Positions 44,487 through 54,785 of a stretch of 64,000 bases of DNA are shown piece after piece. The stretch's first letter is position 1. Each line of letters starts with the position of its first letter. Position numbers and translations under genes: made by a program. The notes under the pieces are model-generated. The model made no database searches. It worked only from the letters and a program-made list of their open reading frames with translations, and had not been told where the DNA came from. Source of the stretch: Parasutterella muris (GTDB lineage: Bacteria > Pseudomonadota > Gammaproteobacteria > Burkholderiales > Burkholderiaceae_F); assembly GCF_943193095.1 (NCBI RefSeq), contig NZ_CALPCV010000008.1:21504-85503 (forward strand), written 5' to 3'.

Positions 44487-44795
44487 TTATTCTCCTTTCT
44501 GAATGTATTCGTCGGCATAGGATCTCGGACAGCTTCTGATGTTCAGGTGGCTGACCATGGTGCCTTTGAGGATCTTTTGCGTGGCTTTGCCGATGACTTC
44601 TCCGTATTTCAGGATATCTTCTTCGGGTTCAATGTCGCGCAGTGCGATCTTGTTGCAGAAAGCGACGGCGCCGACCGCTGTGATTGAGCTGCGGCTGCCG
44701 TCGGAGTCGATGATTTCTACTTCATCGGCCGGCTTGACTTCGCTTGTGCAGACGGCGACATTGTCACTGGGATGAATGTGAAGCGCCTTGGGCAT
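44487..44795 (-). CDS. UxaA-family lyase, small (SAF domain) subunit
   Basis: 102-residue protein with a single SAF domain: KALHIHPSDNVAVCTSEV at the N-terminus, then GAVAFCNKIALRDIEPEEDILKYGEVIGKAT (about residues 42-72), matching the N-terminal domain of altronate dehydratase and the SuyA subunit. AGGAGACG stands just before the ATG. The large subunit starts two bases after this stop, so they form one operon and probably one enzyme. Confidence 0.8.
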   Translation of the reverse strand: MPKALHIHPSDNVAVCTSEVKPADEVEIIDSDGSRSSITAVGAVAFCNKIALRDIEPEEDILKYGEVIGKATQKILKGTMVSHLNIRSCPRSYADEYIQKGE

Positions 44796-44887
44796 TTCGT
44801 CTCCTGTTGTTTAATTTTTCTCAGCCAATTATCTTAGTCCTACCGTCGGCAAACATTAATCCGTGATAACAGTTAGAGAGGTGATCC

Positions 44888-46810
44888 CTAAGGATTTGCG
44901 GAGTTTTTGAATTTCTCACGAAGCCGATCCTGAAGTCCGCCGGTGCGCTCGGTGACGCGGCTTAATGAGAGTTCAACAGAAGCGGGACTTCCAAAAATGA
45001 GACAGCTCTTTTTCGCGCGTGTAAAGCCGGTGTACAGAAGCTCCCGAGTGCAGAGAGAGACCGCACCGTTTTCGGGATCCTCAAGCTCCTTGTTAGTGAT
45101 CGGCGGAAGAAATACCGCGACATCATCAAAACCGGAGCCTTGCGACTGATGGATGGTGATGCCGAAGGCTGTGTCGTATGAGGGAAGCAGCATCGCGGGA
45201 TACAGTCTGTCGAGATCTCCGACATACGCGTACCAAGAAGGTTGGTCCTCGTTCTTGAACAAAATCGGGAGCAGAATGCAGACATCTCCGTTCGAGATGC
45301 CGCTCGGATCATTTTTACGGACAATGATGACTTTTCCGACGTAAAACTCGTCTTCGTTCCTGCAGTTCAGCTTTTTACGAAGCACCTGATCACAGAAGCG
45401 GTTCACAGCGTCTAAACTGAATGCGCCCCTGCGCTGAGCGCAGATGGGTCGGAAGCCGCTAAGACTGTTCCAGGCGACCTTTAAAGCATCATGCAGCGGC
45501 TGAGGCAGTTTTTGGGTGTCGGTTTCTTCCGCATCATCAAGCTTGATTGTGCTGAGTGTTTGACGAAGGGACTTGACCGCTGCAGCGTAGCCATTAATCT
45601 TTTCTTCCAGCCATTTTTTCGCGGTTGCGCTGAGCCCGCTTTCCTTATTCGGTTTGTCGTAGAAGAGTCCGACCGCGCCGAATGCTCCGTTTGTCTCCGC
45701 GCCTTCAAAGAGCGCTTCGAATTCATGCAGATCCGCGGTTTTGTTTTCCAGATTTAGAATATGTGTCGCGACTTTGTGGATGAGACTGTCTTTTTTAAAG
45801 CGTTTGCTTTCGGTGAGCTCGCAGCTGAAGCGGCTGAGCGGTCCGCTGCTGTCGGAGATATCGGCAAAAACAGAACCCGGGCCGACCGCCGCAAGCTGAT
45901 GCTTATCTCCGAGCACGACCGTCTTAGTTGTGTGCGGATCGATGACGCTAAAGAGACTGTCCGCCAAATGTTCGTCCACCATGGAACCTTCGTCGATAAT
46001 CAAAATCCGCGTTTCCAGAGGATTGGTCCGGGAAGGCCGTTCTCCGTTGGAAAGCGGTGTTCCGAGCAGTTTATGAATCGTCAGACTCTGAATTCGTTCT
46101 TCATCGGCGGCTTTTTTGACCAGCGGATAGAGATCGGGGCGCTCCTGCGCGGAGTAAATGACGGATTCATTCAGGCGGCTTTTAGCCTTTCCGGTCGGAG
46201 CGCAGAGTGTGACCGACGCTTCGGGGCAATTCTGAAGCGCGACCTCCAGAAAGCGAACGACTGAGGTGGTTTTACCGGTACCGGGGCCGCCGCAGATAAC
46301 CGAGAAGTTGTTCTGAAGCGCAAGAGAAGCGGCTTGCCTCTGGCCGTCGTTCAGCTGGAACGCGCCCATTTCTTTTGCTTTTGCTTCCAAAGCGTCCAAT
46401 TTATCGACGCAGGCGGCGCCGGAACTCGCTGCCTTTGCGAGTGCGGCGATATTTGCCGCCAAACGGCTCTCCCCGAAGAATGATCTGTGCGAATAAATGC
46501 GCACTTTACCGGGCTCCGAGCGGTCCGCAACGAAGAGACAGACGTTTCTCATCTGATACGGATGCGCGGTGTCCAGATCGGCGCCTTCGGCGATCAGTCC
46601 GGCGCTTTTAAGAATATCGATGCAGCGGAGCTTCTCATCGTCACTCTTCCATTCAAGGCAGAGACCGCCTTTGTTCTCGATCTCCGTCAGCTCCTGAAGA
46701 AGCACGGTGAGCGCGCCGCGCAGCTGCGGGTCGCTGCTGCCTGTTTTCGCTTCGGTCAGCCCGAGAATAATTTCCGTGAGGGCTTCATAGGAAGTATCCT
46801 GTTCGATCAT
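44888..46810 (-). CDS. recD: Exodeoxyribonuclease V subunit alpha RecD
   Basis: 5'-3' superfamily 1 helicase subunit of RecBCD, 640 residues. Walker A CGGPGTGKTTSVVRF is near residue 177, Walker B LIIDEGSMVDEHL near 270, the GDKHQLAAVGPG motif near 302, and motif V/VI TIHQSQGSGFDDV and YTGFTRAKKS near the C-terminus. The ATG overlaps the recB stop (ATGA). RecD confers DNA entry on the 5' strand and regulates recombination by the complex. Confidence 0.96.
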   Translation of the reverse strand: MIEQDTSYEALTEIILGLTEAKTGSSDPQLRGALTVLLQELTEIENKGGLCLEWKSDDEKLRCIDILKSAGLIAEGADLDTAHPYQMRNVCLFVADRSEPGKVRIYSHRSFFGESRLAANIAALAKAASSGAACVDKLDALEAKAKEMGAFQLNDGQRQAASLALQNNFSVICGGPGTGKTTSVVRFLEVALQNCPEASVTLCAPTGKAKSRLNESVIYSAQERPDLYPLVKKAADEERIQSLTIHKLLGTPLSNGERPSRTNPLETRILIIDEGSMVDEHLADSLFSVIDPHTTKTVVLGDKHQLAAVGPGSVFADISDSSGPLSRFSCELTESKRFKKDSLIHKVATHILNLENKTADLHEFEALFEGAETNGAFGAVGLFYDKPNKESGLSATAKKWLEEKINGYAAAVKSLRQTLSTIKLDDAEETDTQKLPQPLHDALKVAWNSLSGFRPICAQRRGAFSLDAVNRFCDQVLRKKLNCRNEDEFYVGKVIIVRKNDPSGISNGDVCILLPILFKNEDQPSWYAYVGDLDRLYPAMLLPSYDTAFGITIHQSQGSGFDDVAVFLPPITNKELEDPENGAVSLCTRELLYTGFTRAKKSCLIFGSPASVELSLSRVTERTGGLQDRLREKFKNSANP

Positions 46811-49800
46811 GGGGCGCTTTCCTCCGCTCTTTTCTGAGCATACATTTCTAATACTTGGTCGCTGTAGCCGTTTTTAAAAAAGTCATCCAGACATTCGATA
46901 AGCGTTTCTGAGGACCGATCGATTTCAATGCCCTGAGCGGGCTTGTCTTTGCGAACGCCGCGCACAAAGAAGTACGCCGCTCCTCCGATGAGGCGGTATC
47001 CGCTGCTTGTTCCTGTTCGGCTTTCCAGAAGACGCTTAAACGCGACGAGATAAAGGATGTACTGCAGACGGTAGAGATTCTCGTCCATCTTTGCGCTGAC
47101 CGCCTGCGGCGTGTAGTCCGAGGCTTTTGTACCGAGTCGGTTGGTTTTCCAGTCGATAATCCAGTACTTGCCGCCAACCTCGAATGCAAAGTCGATCGAT
47201 CCGGTGAGATAGCCTTTCATATCAGCGTCTGAAAGGCTGAGTCCGCTTAATCTCGGTTCAAGCGTTTTAACGGTGCGTTCCAGAAGATGCGCGGTTAACG
47301 GGATGCGTCCGGGCTTGGGCGTATTCCCAACCGTGATTAAAAACCTCATTTCCGACATTCTGCGCTCGGGCCGATCGATGAGTTCTCTCAGGCAGAAATC
47401 TTTATTGTCTTTCAGAAACGGCACGGAAAGAATGTGATCAAGGACCAACTTCAGATCGGCATCCATTTTTTCTTTCAGCTCCTGCGGATCTTCAGTGTCG
47501 GCAGGGATTTTCTGTGTGATGTTGGACATTGACCTGTTGATGAGCTCCTCGGGGCTGTATTTGACCTTGGGCGGGAAAATTGTCTCCATCACTTTATGGA
47601 AATCCGTGCCGAATTCCGCCGCACCGCGATTCAGCTGCAGGGGCGCAAGAAGATCTCGATCCGGGTCGTCCTCTGCGGAGATTTCTTTTGCGGTTTTCTC
47701 GACAATCTCCTCCGGCTCGATGTCTTCTTCATCCGAGATCAGACGGCTGTGCGGAGTCTCCGAGTTTTTAACGAGTCTCGAGAAACTCGAAGTGCGCCAC
47801 GCGGCAGAGGTTTTGGTGCAGCTGCCCGCTTCAAGATCATCCTGTGCGGCAGAAGCATACGGCGCCCCGGTCGGCACAGCGCTGCAAATATCAAGTTCTA
47901 TGTTAAAAGGTTCATAAGCGTCGATGACCGCCTGAGAGCACGGTACGGACTTGCTGATGACATAGTCCTTGAGCGCACGTCGGACTTCGTCTTTGAGAGA
48001 CTTTTGATCCAGAATAATTCGAAGATCATCAATCGCTTTTACGGCGCCCGCTCCTTTTTCGTTTCCGGTCAGCGCGGCGCTAAGATAGGCTTTTCCGCCG
48101 CTGCCTAGATGCATTCCTCCGCTTTTGGTCATGCGGCTGAAGAACGGAACAACAAGCCTTGCTGCAGCACGGGTCAGCGCGACATAGACAAGACGAACGC
48201 CTTCCTGCTTGTCTTCAAGCGGATTCGGTGCGGCTTCATCCAGAGAAAGAAGCAGCCCTTTGCCCGCGTTCGGATCGTTCGAGATCTTTTCTCGGAACGC
48301 GACCGTCTTTTGTGCCCCCGGACCGAACTGGCTTTCCGGCAGGTAGACTACCGGGTACTGCAGGCCTTTGCTGCCATGGATTGTCACGACTCTGACAACG
48401 TCGGAATCGGTTTCTTTGCGCTGAGTGAATTTGTTTTCGCTGTCCTCATCGACGTCAAGATTCGGTTCATCTATCCAGCGAATCAGTCCCTGAAGCGTAT
48501 GAATTTGTTTGCTTGCTTCATGCAGCAGCTCAAAAAGATGCTGGTAATTGGTGAGGATGCGCTCCGGATCATCCTCAATGGGATAGTTGAGGATTCGATC
48601 TTCCGTTTTGCAGCGCTCGAATATGAGTGAGAGCGCCGCGGTGATTCCGTTTCGTTCATACACTTCCGCGGCTTGTTCAAGAAGCAGTTTGATCTCGATC
48701 GCGCTCTGCGTATCCGAAAGAATAGCGTTCAGAGAGTCTCCGACAACTCTTGTTGCGCGTACGGCGTTTAGGGTCCTGCGTTCCGCAGGATCCGACATGC
48801 CGAGAATCAGACTTCGGATTTCCGCGCATTCTTCAGACTCCATGACGCTCGAGCCGTCGCTTAAAGAAACCTTGATTCCGGCAGCCTTGAGCGCGGAAAT
48901 GTAGTTGTCAGCGTGTGTGCGGTTTCTGACCAGTATGCAGATATCACTCGGACGAAGCGGTTTTCCTTTGTAGTACACATCGCCGCTCAGCATCTCTTTG
49001 ATGTCCCGCGTGAGCAGAGATTTTTTGATTTCCCTAATTTCCTCGGCGCTGATATCGTTCCGTCCGCTTTCCACATTCGACCAAAAATCAAAAGAGGGGA
49101 GCGGCACGAAGGAGCCGTCCTCGTTTTTCTTCATGAGGGGCGGATTTTTGTAAGACGAATCAACCCTCGAAAATTGAATGGACTTATCGAGGAACGCCCC
49201 CGAGGAGCTCGGACTTGTCTTTCCGCCGATTAGGAAAAGCTCGTTGATCGCGATCACAATACCCGGCGTAGATCGATAGTTGGTCTTGAGTTCCTGCGTA
49301 TTTGAAACGGCGGTTCTCGCTTTTACGTAGGTATCAAGATCGGCGTTTCTAAAGGAATAAATCGACTGTTTCGGATCGCCGACAAAAATTACCGGACGAT
49401 CGGGATTATCTTTGTCCTTAATGAAGAGTGCCTCAAAGATGGAGTACTGAAGAGGATCCGTATCCTGAAACTCATCAATCAGCGCGGCCTGAAAGAGAGA
49501 TCGAACTTCTTTGACAAAGTTTTTCGAGGCTTCGCTGCCGAGCGTGACGCGCTCCTCCATTTCCGTCAGCAGATCGTCAAAGGTATGGATGCGGTTTTGG
49601 CGCTTGTACTCTCTGAACCGCTGAGGCGCGGTATCTCTGAAAAGCGCCATAAAATCGCGGACGTTATCTTCGAGATCAAAGACAATGTCTTCTGTTCGAC
49701 CTTGAATAAATTTCACCTGAGCACTAAGCGGCAGAGAGTGCGTCAGAAGGGAGATCTTTTCGATGAACGTATTCCAATCCGTGTTTTTCAAAAGATTGAG

Positions 49801-50388
49801 TACTTCGGCCTTGTTAAGACTCAGCAGAAGGGGCGGAATATACGTTCTCAGGAACATCTCAATCGCTTCTTTCTTCTGAGTCTGTCCGTCGCCAAGCCCG
49901 AAATCGTACCCGCCGTGCGAAGAGAACACGTAATCTCCGAGCATTTTTCGACAGAAGCTGTGAATCGTATAGATCGGCGCGTCGTCGATTGAAGTCAGAG
50001 CGTTGGAGAGCCGTTTGTAGACGCATTCCTGCAGATCAAGCCCGCTCTGATGCCATTTTTGAACGAGCTGGCAAAACGAGTCCGTGTCCTCTTTAACGGC
50101 CGTCGCAATGGCAGGCAGCTCATTTTTTATGAACTGATCTGCGTCAAAATTCGCTTGAGAAAGCTTTTCCGTCATGGTGGTGAGTGTCTCTCTCAGTCGG
50201 GATTTCAGCTCAAATGTCGCCGCTTTGGTGAAGGTGACCACCAGAATAGAACTGACCGGTATTTCGTTCTCAACTAAGAGACGGAGGATCAGAAGCATGA
50301 GCGAGTACGTTTTTCCCGTACCCGCGCTGGCTTCAATCAGCATCGGTCCTTTGAGTTCAGCATTGACCGCATCAAAATCTTTAGCCAT
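46807..50388 (-). CDS. recB: Exodeoxyribonuclease V subunit beta RecB
   Basis: 3'-5' UvrD-like helicase and nuclease subunit of RecBCD, 1193 residues from ATG 50388. That start is preferred because GGAG lies nine bases upstream, whereas the earlier ATG at 50415 has no ribosome-binding site; MAKDFDAVNAELKGPMLIEASAG is also a better start. Walker A is ASAGTGKTYSLM near residue 20-30, Walker B ALIDEFQDTDPLQ near 305, and motif VI VYVALTRAAARL near 740. The nuclease active site is visible as GSIDFAFEV and IIDWKTNRLG near 1065-1085. It overlaps recC by eight bases and recD by four, so the three subunits are co-translated. Confidence 0.97.
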   Translation of the reverse strand: MAKDFDAVNAELKGPMLIEASAGTGKTYSLMLLILRLLVENEIPVSSILVVTFTKAATFELKSRLRETLTTMTEKLSQANFDADQFIKNELPAIATAVKEDTDSFCQLVQKWHQSGLDLQECVYKRLSNALTSIDDAPIYTIHSFCRKMLGDYVFSSHGGYDFGLGDGQTQKKEAIEMFLRTYIPPLLLSLNKAEVLNLLKNTDWNTFIEKISLLTHSLPLSAQVKFIQGRTEDIVFDLEDNVRDFMALFRDTAPQRFREYKRQNRIHTFDDLLTEMEERVTLGSEASKNFVKEVRSLFQAALIDEFQDTDPLQYSIFEALFIKDKDNPDRPVIFVGDPKQSIYSFRNADLDTYVKARTAVSNTQELKTNYRSTPGIVIAINELFLIGGKTSPSSSGAFLDKSIQFSRVDSSYKNPPLMKKNEDGSFVPLPSFDFWSNVESGRNDISAEEIREIKKSLLTRDIKEMLSGDVYYKGKPLRPSDICILVRNRTHADNYISALKAAGIKVSLSDGSSVMESEECAEIRSLILGMSDPAERRTLNAVRATRVVGDSLNAILSDTQSAIEIKLLLEQAAEVYERNGITAALSLIFERCKTEDRILNYPIEDDPERILTNYQHLFELLHEASKQIHTLQGLIRWIDEPNLDVDEDSENKFTQRKETDSDVVRVVTIHGSKGLQYPVVYLPESQFGPGAQKTVAFREKISNDPNAGKGLLLSLDEAAPNPLEDKQEGVRLVYVALTRAAARLVVPFFSRMTKSGGMHLGSGGKAYLSAALTGNEKGAGAVKAIDDLRIILDQKSLKDEVRRALKDYVISKSVPCSQAVIDAYEPFNIELDICSAVPTGAPYASAAQDDLEAGSCTKTSAAWRTSSFSRLVKNSETPHSRLISDEEDIEPEEIVEKTAKEISAEDDPDRDLLAPLQLNRGAAEFGTDFHKVMETIFPPKVKYSPEELINRSMSNITQKIPADTEDPQELKEKMDADLKLVLDHILSVPFLKDNKDFCLRELIDRPERRMSEMRFLITVGNTPKPGRIPLTAHLLERTVKTLEPRLSGLSLSDADMKGYLTGSIDFAFEVGGKYWIIDWKTNRLGTKASDYTPQAVSAKMDENLYRLQYILYLVAFKRLLESRTGTSSGYRLIGGAAYFFVRGVRKDKPAQGIEIDRSSETLIECLDDFFKNGYSDQVLEMYAQKRAEESAP

Positions 50389-53300
50389 AAATTTGATCTC
50401 CGGACGATGTTTCAATGAGTTTTTTCAAATCCTTGAGCAGCGTAAAGACGTCCATGGGGTCGTCTTTCGTTTTTCTCTTTGGAGGGTTAATGATGCTTAG
50501 GATTTTTGTTGAGATTCGAGAGCTTAGGTTCGCCGCCTCCCTTTGAACTTCCTGAGGGTATCCGCGCCAGATGCTCGTTGCTTCGCGATTGGAATCCGAG
50601 AGAGGATCGCCGATAAACCCGACAACATGAGTGAGCTGCAGATCGAATATCTTCAGAAAAACAGAAAGCAGAAGATCCGCGCCTGCGACAGGCCAAAAAA
50701 CCTGGCAGGGACTCGGCTTTTTGACCTTCGATTTAGTGTCTTTAACGGGCAGACAAAGCGAGATGAGTGTGTAAGGGGCATCCAGCGCGGTCCAGATAAT
50801 CTGCCGCAGGCGCTCGCGCTTCAGCTCGGAATGAGAAGCGGGAATAATGACGCGGATAAGTCCCTCAACCGGCACAGCTTCCGCTGCTCCGGGGAATTTA
50901 ATTTCCGTTTCCTCTCCCTTGATCCGATAGAAGTCGGAAATGTCGTCCGAGAGGGTTTGGACAAAGCTCTTCAATGAGCTGATGTCTTCACGAAGCTCCT
51001 TTTTGAAGGGCCCTTGCGCCAGCGTCGGGAGAATGTTCCTTCTCCACTCATAAGCGCTGTGAAGTTCAAAGCAAAGGTCTTCCGCCGTGGTGTCGCGAAC
51101 GCAGGGCATCCCAAAGTTCGGGTTGGCGTTTGTGATCAGAGATAAATCACTGATTCCTGCCCCCTTGTTCAGAAGCTCAACCACATTTTTGCGCACCTTT
51201 GAGAGCATAAGCTTGTCCGAGTCGTCGAAGAACAGCTCCGAGTGCTCCGCCGCTTGAAATTCATCGTTGAGGCTGAGCAGCTTGCTGACCCAGGCGTCAG
51301 GATTGTTGAGAAACTTGACGAATATGCTGACAGGGAGCTCTCTCTGCTTGGAAAGCAGAGGCGGAAGCAGATTAGGCGCAATACCGGTGTCCGCAAATAA
51401 AAAGTGCGTTCCTTTTCTGCTCTGATCCTCAATCGTCTGCAGAATGTCTTTTCTCGGGCTTCGCCAAAAGAGATTGTTTTCTCCTTTGCAGAAATTGCGT
51501 TCAGAGAAACGATTGAGCGGAATTTTGCTGGTGATTCCATTCCACAGCGCTTTGGCGTCATGACTTTTTCGGGCGTTGGAGATGAAATAACTCTTGAAGT
51601 TCTCAACAACAATGGAAGGATTATTTTCGCTTTGCGGTTTAGTTCCGGCGGTGTAGGAAATGATGAGGTTTTCACGCGCGGACATCAGCGTGTCAAAAAA
51701 CACCGCGTTGTTGTCTTTTCTCGCATCTCGGTCCGCACGGCGCGGAACGGCTTTCATTAAATCGAACTCTTCAAAGCTCGGGGTTCCCGGAAAGCCGCTG
51801 AGCTCGTCAAAACCTAAGCATGCAATGACCTTAAAGGGAAGACCGCGCACCGAGCCGATCTGAGCGAACGTTAAAACACCGGTCCCCGTTTGCTTAATTT
51901 TCTCTCGGGAAAGTCCGCTGGAAATTTCGTTGAGTATGACGTCAAAAGAGACTGGTTCATTTTCGCCCAAGGACAGAACCAGGGCCTTGCATAATTTATC
52001 AAGCTGTTTATCCAGGCGGAATCGGTCGTTTTCATTGGTGCCCGCGATCAGAAGTTCGCTGATCTGCGTGAGTTTGGCGCGCCACTGATCGGCTTCAAGC
52101 ATGAAATCGGATCCGGCAAGATCGTCACGAACTTTTCTGAGCGCAAGGCAGAATCGGCTGATGACTTTAAAAAGTCTTCCCGCCTCGTCGTTGGTTGTGT
52201 CAAAACCCTGAAGTTCGTCTCCGCGTATCGGCAGTACGCCTTGAAACGGCAGATCAAGACCGTCATCGGTGAGATAGCCCACAGTCAGTCGCTCAAGCGC
52301 CTCCTGCAGTGAGCAGTCGTCTTCTTCGAGGCCGAGATTTTCGCGATGGACCCTGTCGAAACTGATGCGGTAGCCTGCGGCGGTAAGCCAGTTTTTGATG
52401 ACGGAGATATCTTCCAAGCCGAATCCGAAACTGTTTTGTACTGCTTCAAGTTCCAGACAGTTAAAGAAGCGATCGGCGCTGAAGTCGGAGTTGAGCAGCT
52501 CTCCGAGTCTGATAAAAGCGACCGCGGCTTGGTTGGTTTGGCCTTCGGACTGTCCGAGGATTTTGTAGGGTATGGAAATCGGCAGGTTGCTTCTCTTGGG
52601 AAGCAAAGTCATAACGCCTTCGATAATCGGGGCCGCGTCATCGATCTTCGGGAGCACGATCAGGATGTCCGAGAGTTTCAGATCTCGCGTCGGATCGGCA
52701 AGCCAGTTTTGAAGAATATCGACTGTCGCTTCGATCTCTCTCGTAAGAGACGGGGCTTTCAGAACCCGCAGCGAGACATCCTCGGGGTCGGGTTTGCTCG
52801 GCAGCAGCGTGCTGTCGAGTTTCAGCACCGAGTTCTGGAAGCGGTGCAGGAAGGAATCGTTCGGATAGGTCAGAAAGTACGCTTCAGTTTCCGTCTTCAT
52901 GGATTCCGAAGGATCCGTTTCCGAAAACGGACGAAGTCCGTTTTCCGTGGTCAGGAAGTGACGCTTTGTTTGACTGACGGGCGCATTTTTACGTCTGTCG
53001 AGCTCTTCCTGCTCAGGCTCGCCTTCGGCTAAAGTGCTTTCTTCAGAAGTATGGATAAAGCTGTCGAGTCGGTCGATCGCAGCACGCGTACTCGCCGCGT
53101 TGGAGGTGAGATAAACGAGCGGAGCGGCGGCACTCGGTCTTTCCACGTTCTCTTCCGGATTCCAGTCAAAAAGATTGATCGGAAGCGATTCAAACCAGTA
53201 CTCCGAGCTTGGATTCAGAAAGTAGATATCCACGTCGCGCTGAGCGGATTCCAGAGAGTAGGCCCGAATGATCGGCAGCATAATCGGCGCCAGAGTGAAC

Positions 53301-54013
53301 GGCATAAAGAGATGGATGGAGCTGTGCGCGCTTTCCGCTTTAAAATTGCTCAGACCGTCGATTGTGTTTTCCAGCCAGGACAGAAAGTCGCCTTTTCTTT
53401 CTTTGCCATCCTTTGTTTGGCCGTGTTTCGCGCTGAGGACCAGATCCTGCCACAGGTGCTTCTGCCAGAGATAGTCGGGCTGCTCGATGAGTTTAGCCTG
53501 CTCATGCGGCTTGATGCGGATGGAGGAGCCGCCCTGTAATTTATTTTCTACTTCTTCGGTCCAGTCTTTGAGCCAATCAAATCGATACGAGCCGTACGTG
53601 ACAAAGACATTGTTCACGTGACGGCTGAATTCCATGATGCCGCAGTCGTCGAGCCCCTTCAGATAATTGGTGAGCCGTTCTTCAGAAGGACGGCTTTGGT
53701 GTTGTCTCTCTTTGAGGAGTTTAAACAGCCGCCAGTCCATCTGATCGGATATGCCCTCTTTGGAGAGCGAAGAGGACAGCTTTTCGTAAAGCCAGCTCGC
53801 AATGTTGGTGACATTGATGCCGGGAACGACGCCGAAATGATCCGCGATGCTGCGCTCGAGCGAGTCGCCAACCAGTGGGCTCGGGGCAATGACGGGAATG
53901 GTTTCAAAGATTGAGGCTCCGCTGTTTCGCAGATCCTCAATTTCAAAATTTAGGCGTGTAAGCAGAATTCCCCGAAGAACTTCAAAGGAATTGGAATAAT
54001 ACGTACGGATCAT
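50381..54013 (-). CDS. recC: Exodeoxyribonuclease V subunit gamma RecC
   Basis: Non-catalytic subunit that recognises Chi and splits the DNA strands, 1210 residues, close to the usual 1120-1200. It starts MIRTYYSNSFEVLRGILL, with the ANIASWLYEKL-type segment (INVTNIASWLYEKLSSSL) near residue 70 and ILVVLP-like DILIVLPKIDDAAP near 445. The inactive helicase-like core is followed by the inactive nuclease-like domain. It is the first gene of recC-recB-recD and starts 49 bases after the unknown gene that follows ruvB. Confidence 0.94.
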   Translation of the reverse strand: MIRTYYSNSFEVLRGILLTRLNFEIEDLRNSGASIFETIPVIAPSPLVGDSLERSIADHFGVVPGINVTNIASWLYEKLSSSLSKEGISDQMDWRLFKLLKERQHQSRPSEERLTNYLKGLDDCGIMEFSRHVNNVFVTYGSYRFDWLKDWTEEVENKLQGGSSIRIKPHEQAKLIEQPDYLWQKHLWQDLVLSAKHGQTKDGKERKGDFLSWLENTIDGLSNFKAESAHSSIHLFMPFTLAPIMLPIIRAYSLESAQRDVDIYFLNPSSEYWFESLPINLFDWNPEENVERPSAAAPLVYLTSNAASTRAAIDRLDSFIHTSEESTLAEGEPEQEELDRRKNAPVSQTKRHFLTTENGLRPFSETDPSESMKTETEAYFLTYPNDSFLHRFQNSVLKLDSTLLPSKPDPEDVSLRVLKAPSLTREIEATVDILQNWLADPTRDLKLSDILIVLPKIDDAAPIIEGVMTLLPKRSNLPISIPYKILGQSEGQTNQAAVAFIRLGELLNSDFSADRFFNCLELEAVQNSFGFGLEDISVIKNWLTAAGYRISFDRVHRENLGLEEDDCSLQEALERLTVGYLTDDGLDLPFQGVLPIRGDELQGFDTTNDEAGRLFKVISRFCLALRKVRDDLAGSDFMLEADQWRAKLTQISELLIAGTNENDRFRLDKQLDKLCKALVLSLGENEPVSFDVILNEISSGLSREKIKQTGTGVLTFAQIGSVRGLPFKVIACLGFDELSGFPGTPSFEEFDLMKAVPRRADRDARKDNNAVFFDTLMSARENLIISYTAGTKPQSENNPSIVVENFKSYFISNARKSHDAKALWNGITSKIPLNRFSERNFCKGENNLFWRSPRKDILQTIEDQSRKGTHFLFADTGIAPNLLPPLLSKQRELPVSIFVKFLNNPDAWVSKLLSLNDEFQAAEHSELFFDDSDKLMLSKVRKNVVELLNKGAGISDLSLITNANPNFGMPCVRDTTAEDLCFELHSAYEWRRNILPTLAQGPFKKELREDISSLKSFVQTLSDDISDFYRIKGEETEIKFPGAAEAVPVEGLIRVIIPASHSELKRERLRQIIWTALDAPYTLISLCLPVKDTKSKVKKPSPCQVFWPVAGADLLLSVFLKIFDLQLTHVVGFIGDPLSDSNREATSIWRGYPQEVQREAANLSSRISTKILSIINPPKRKTKDDPMDVFTLLKDLKKLIETSSGDQIYG

Positions 54014-54062
54014 CGGATCCTCCGAAGGTTAACTCTTGCGGGACGGTTGGCTCTCTCGTCGG

Positions 54063-54785
54063 TTACGCCCGATTTTTCGGCGGAACCCGAACGGTGAATG
54101 TATAGCAGTAGTCGCCGATCGCGTCGAGCTTGTAGCGCTCGCCCTTAATAAGAACGTAGTAGAGACCGTCCTTGACAACCAGGAATGTCGGGTGAACTGA
54201 GAAGCCTTCCCCGGAGGCGTACATCACAAAATCACGGCGGCTGTCTTCCACGGTTTTTCCGGGTGTCTGATAAAGACCGACTAAAAAGAATTCTCCGAAA
54301 TAATCATTGGACACATCAACCTTGTCGTAGATGGAGACCGCTTCGATACTCTCGATGGTTTGAATCTGAAGTCCGACGAGCGTGTCCTTGGCAATTTTTC
54401 CGAGTTTCTCAGGAATTGCCTGAAAGTCTTCGCGTTTACCGATCACAATCAGCGCGACTGTCAGCTCTCCGTCATCGGACTCCACGTCGGTGGAGTAGCG
54501 CGGGAAGCACTGAACCTGACGCACGCCGACGCAGGTGAGTTTCATAACAAAGAGGAATTCCTCCGGATAATCAGCCTGCGCGGAGAAGTTCGGATGCATG
54601 GTGATTGAGGCTTGAGCCATATTATTCGGGCAGGCCGAGGCCTCAAGGTCTGAAACATCGTTCCAAGTCTGACGAGCCTCTTCTTCGAGTGCAGTGACGT
54701 TGTCACTGAAGTCGTAGGGTTTTTCAGCGCGTTCGAGACGCGATTTTCTTTCTTCTGAGTTGAGAATTGAGAAATGATTAGTCAT
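54063..54785 (-). CDS. Unknown protein coupled to ruvB, upstream of recC
   Basis: 240-residue soluble protein that I do not recognise. The start ATG at 54785 lies inside the end of ruvB (eight-base overlap), so it is translated with the Ruv proteins. The N-terminal 60 residues are charged and probably helical (a KSRLERAEKPYDFSDN start and a ALEEEARQTWNDV helix), and the rest is strand-rich (EEFLFVMKLTCVGVRQVQCF, GELTVALIVIGKR, YFGEFFLVGLYQ, HPTFLVVKDGLYYVLI). No signal peptide, membrane helix or nuclease motif is visible. The location between ruvB and recC suggests a link with recombination, but that is inference from context only. Confidence 0.8.
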   Translation of the reverse strand: MTNHFSILNSEERKSRLERAEKPYDFSDNVTALEEEARQTWNDVSDLEASACPNNMAQASITMHPNFSAQADYPEEFLFVMKLTCVGVRQVQCFPRYSTDVESDDGELTVALIVIGKREDFQAIPEKLGKIAKDTLVGLQIQTIESIEAVSIYDKVDVSNDYFGEFFLVGLYQTPGKTVEDSRRDFVMYASGEGFSVHPTFLVVKDGLYYVLIKGERYKLDAIGDYCYTFTVRVPPKNRA

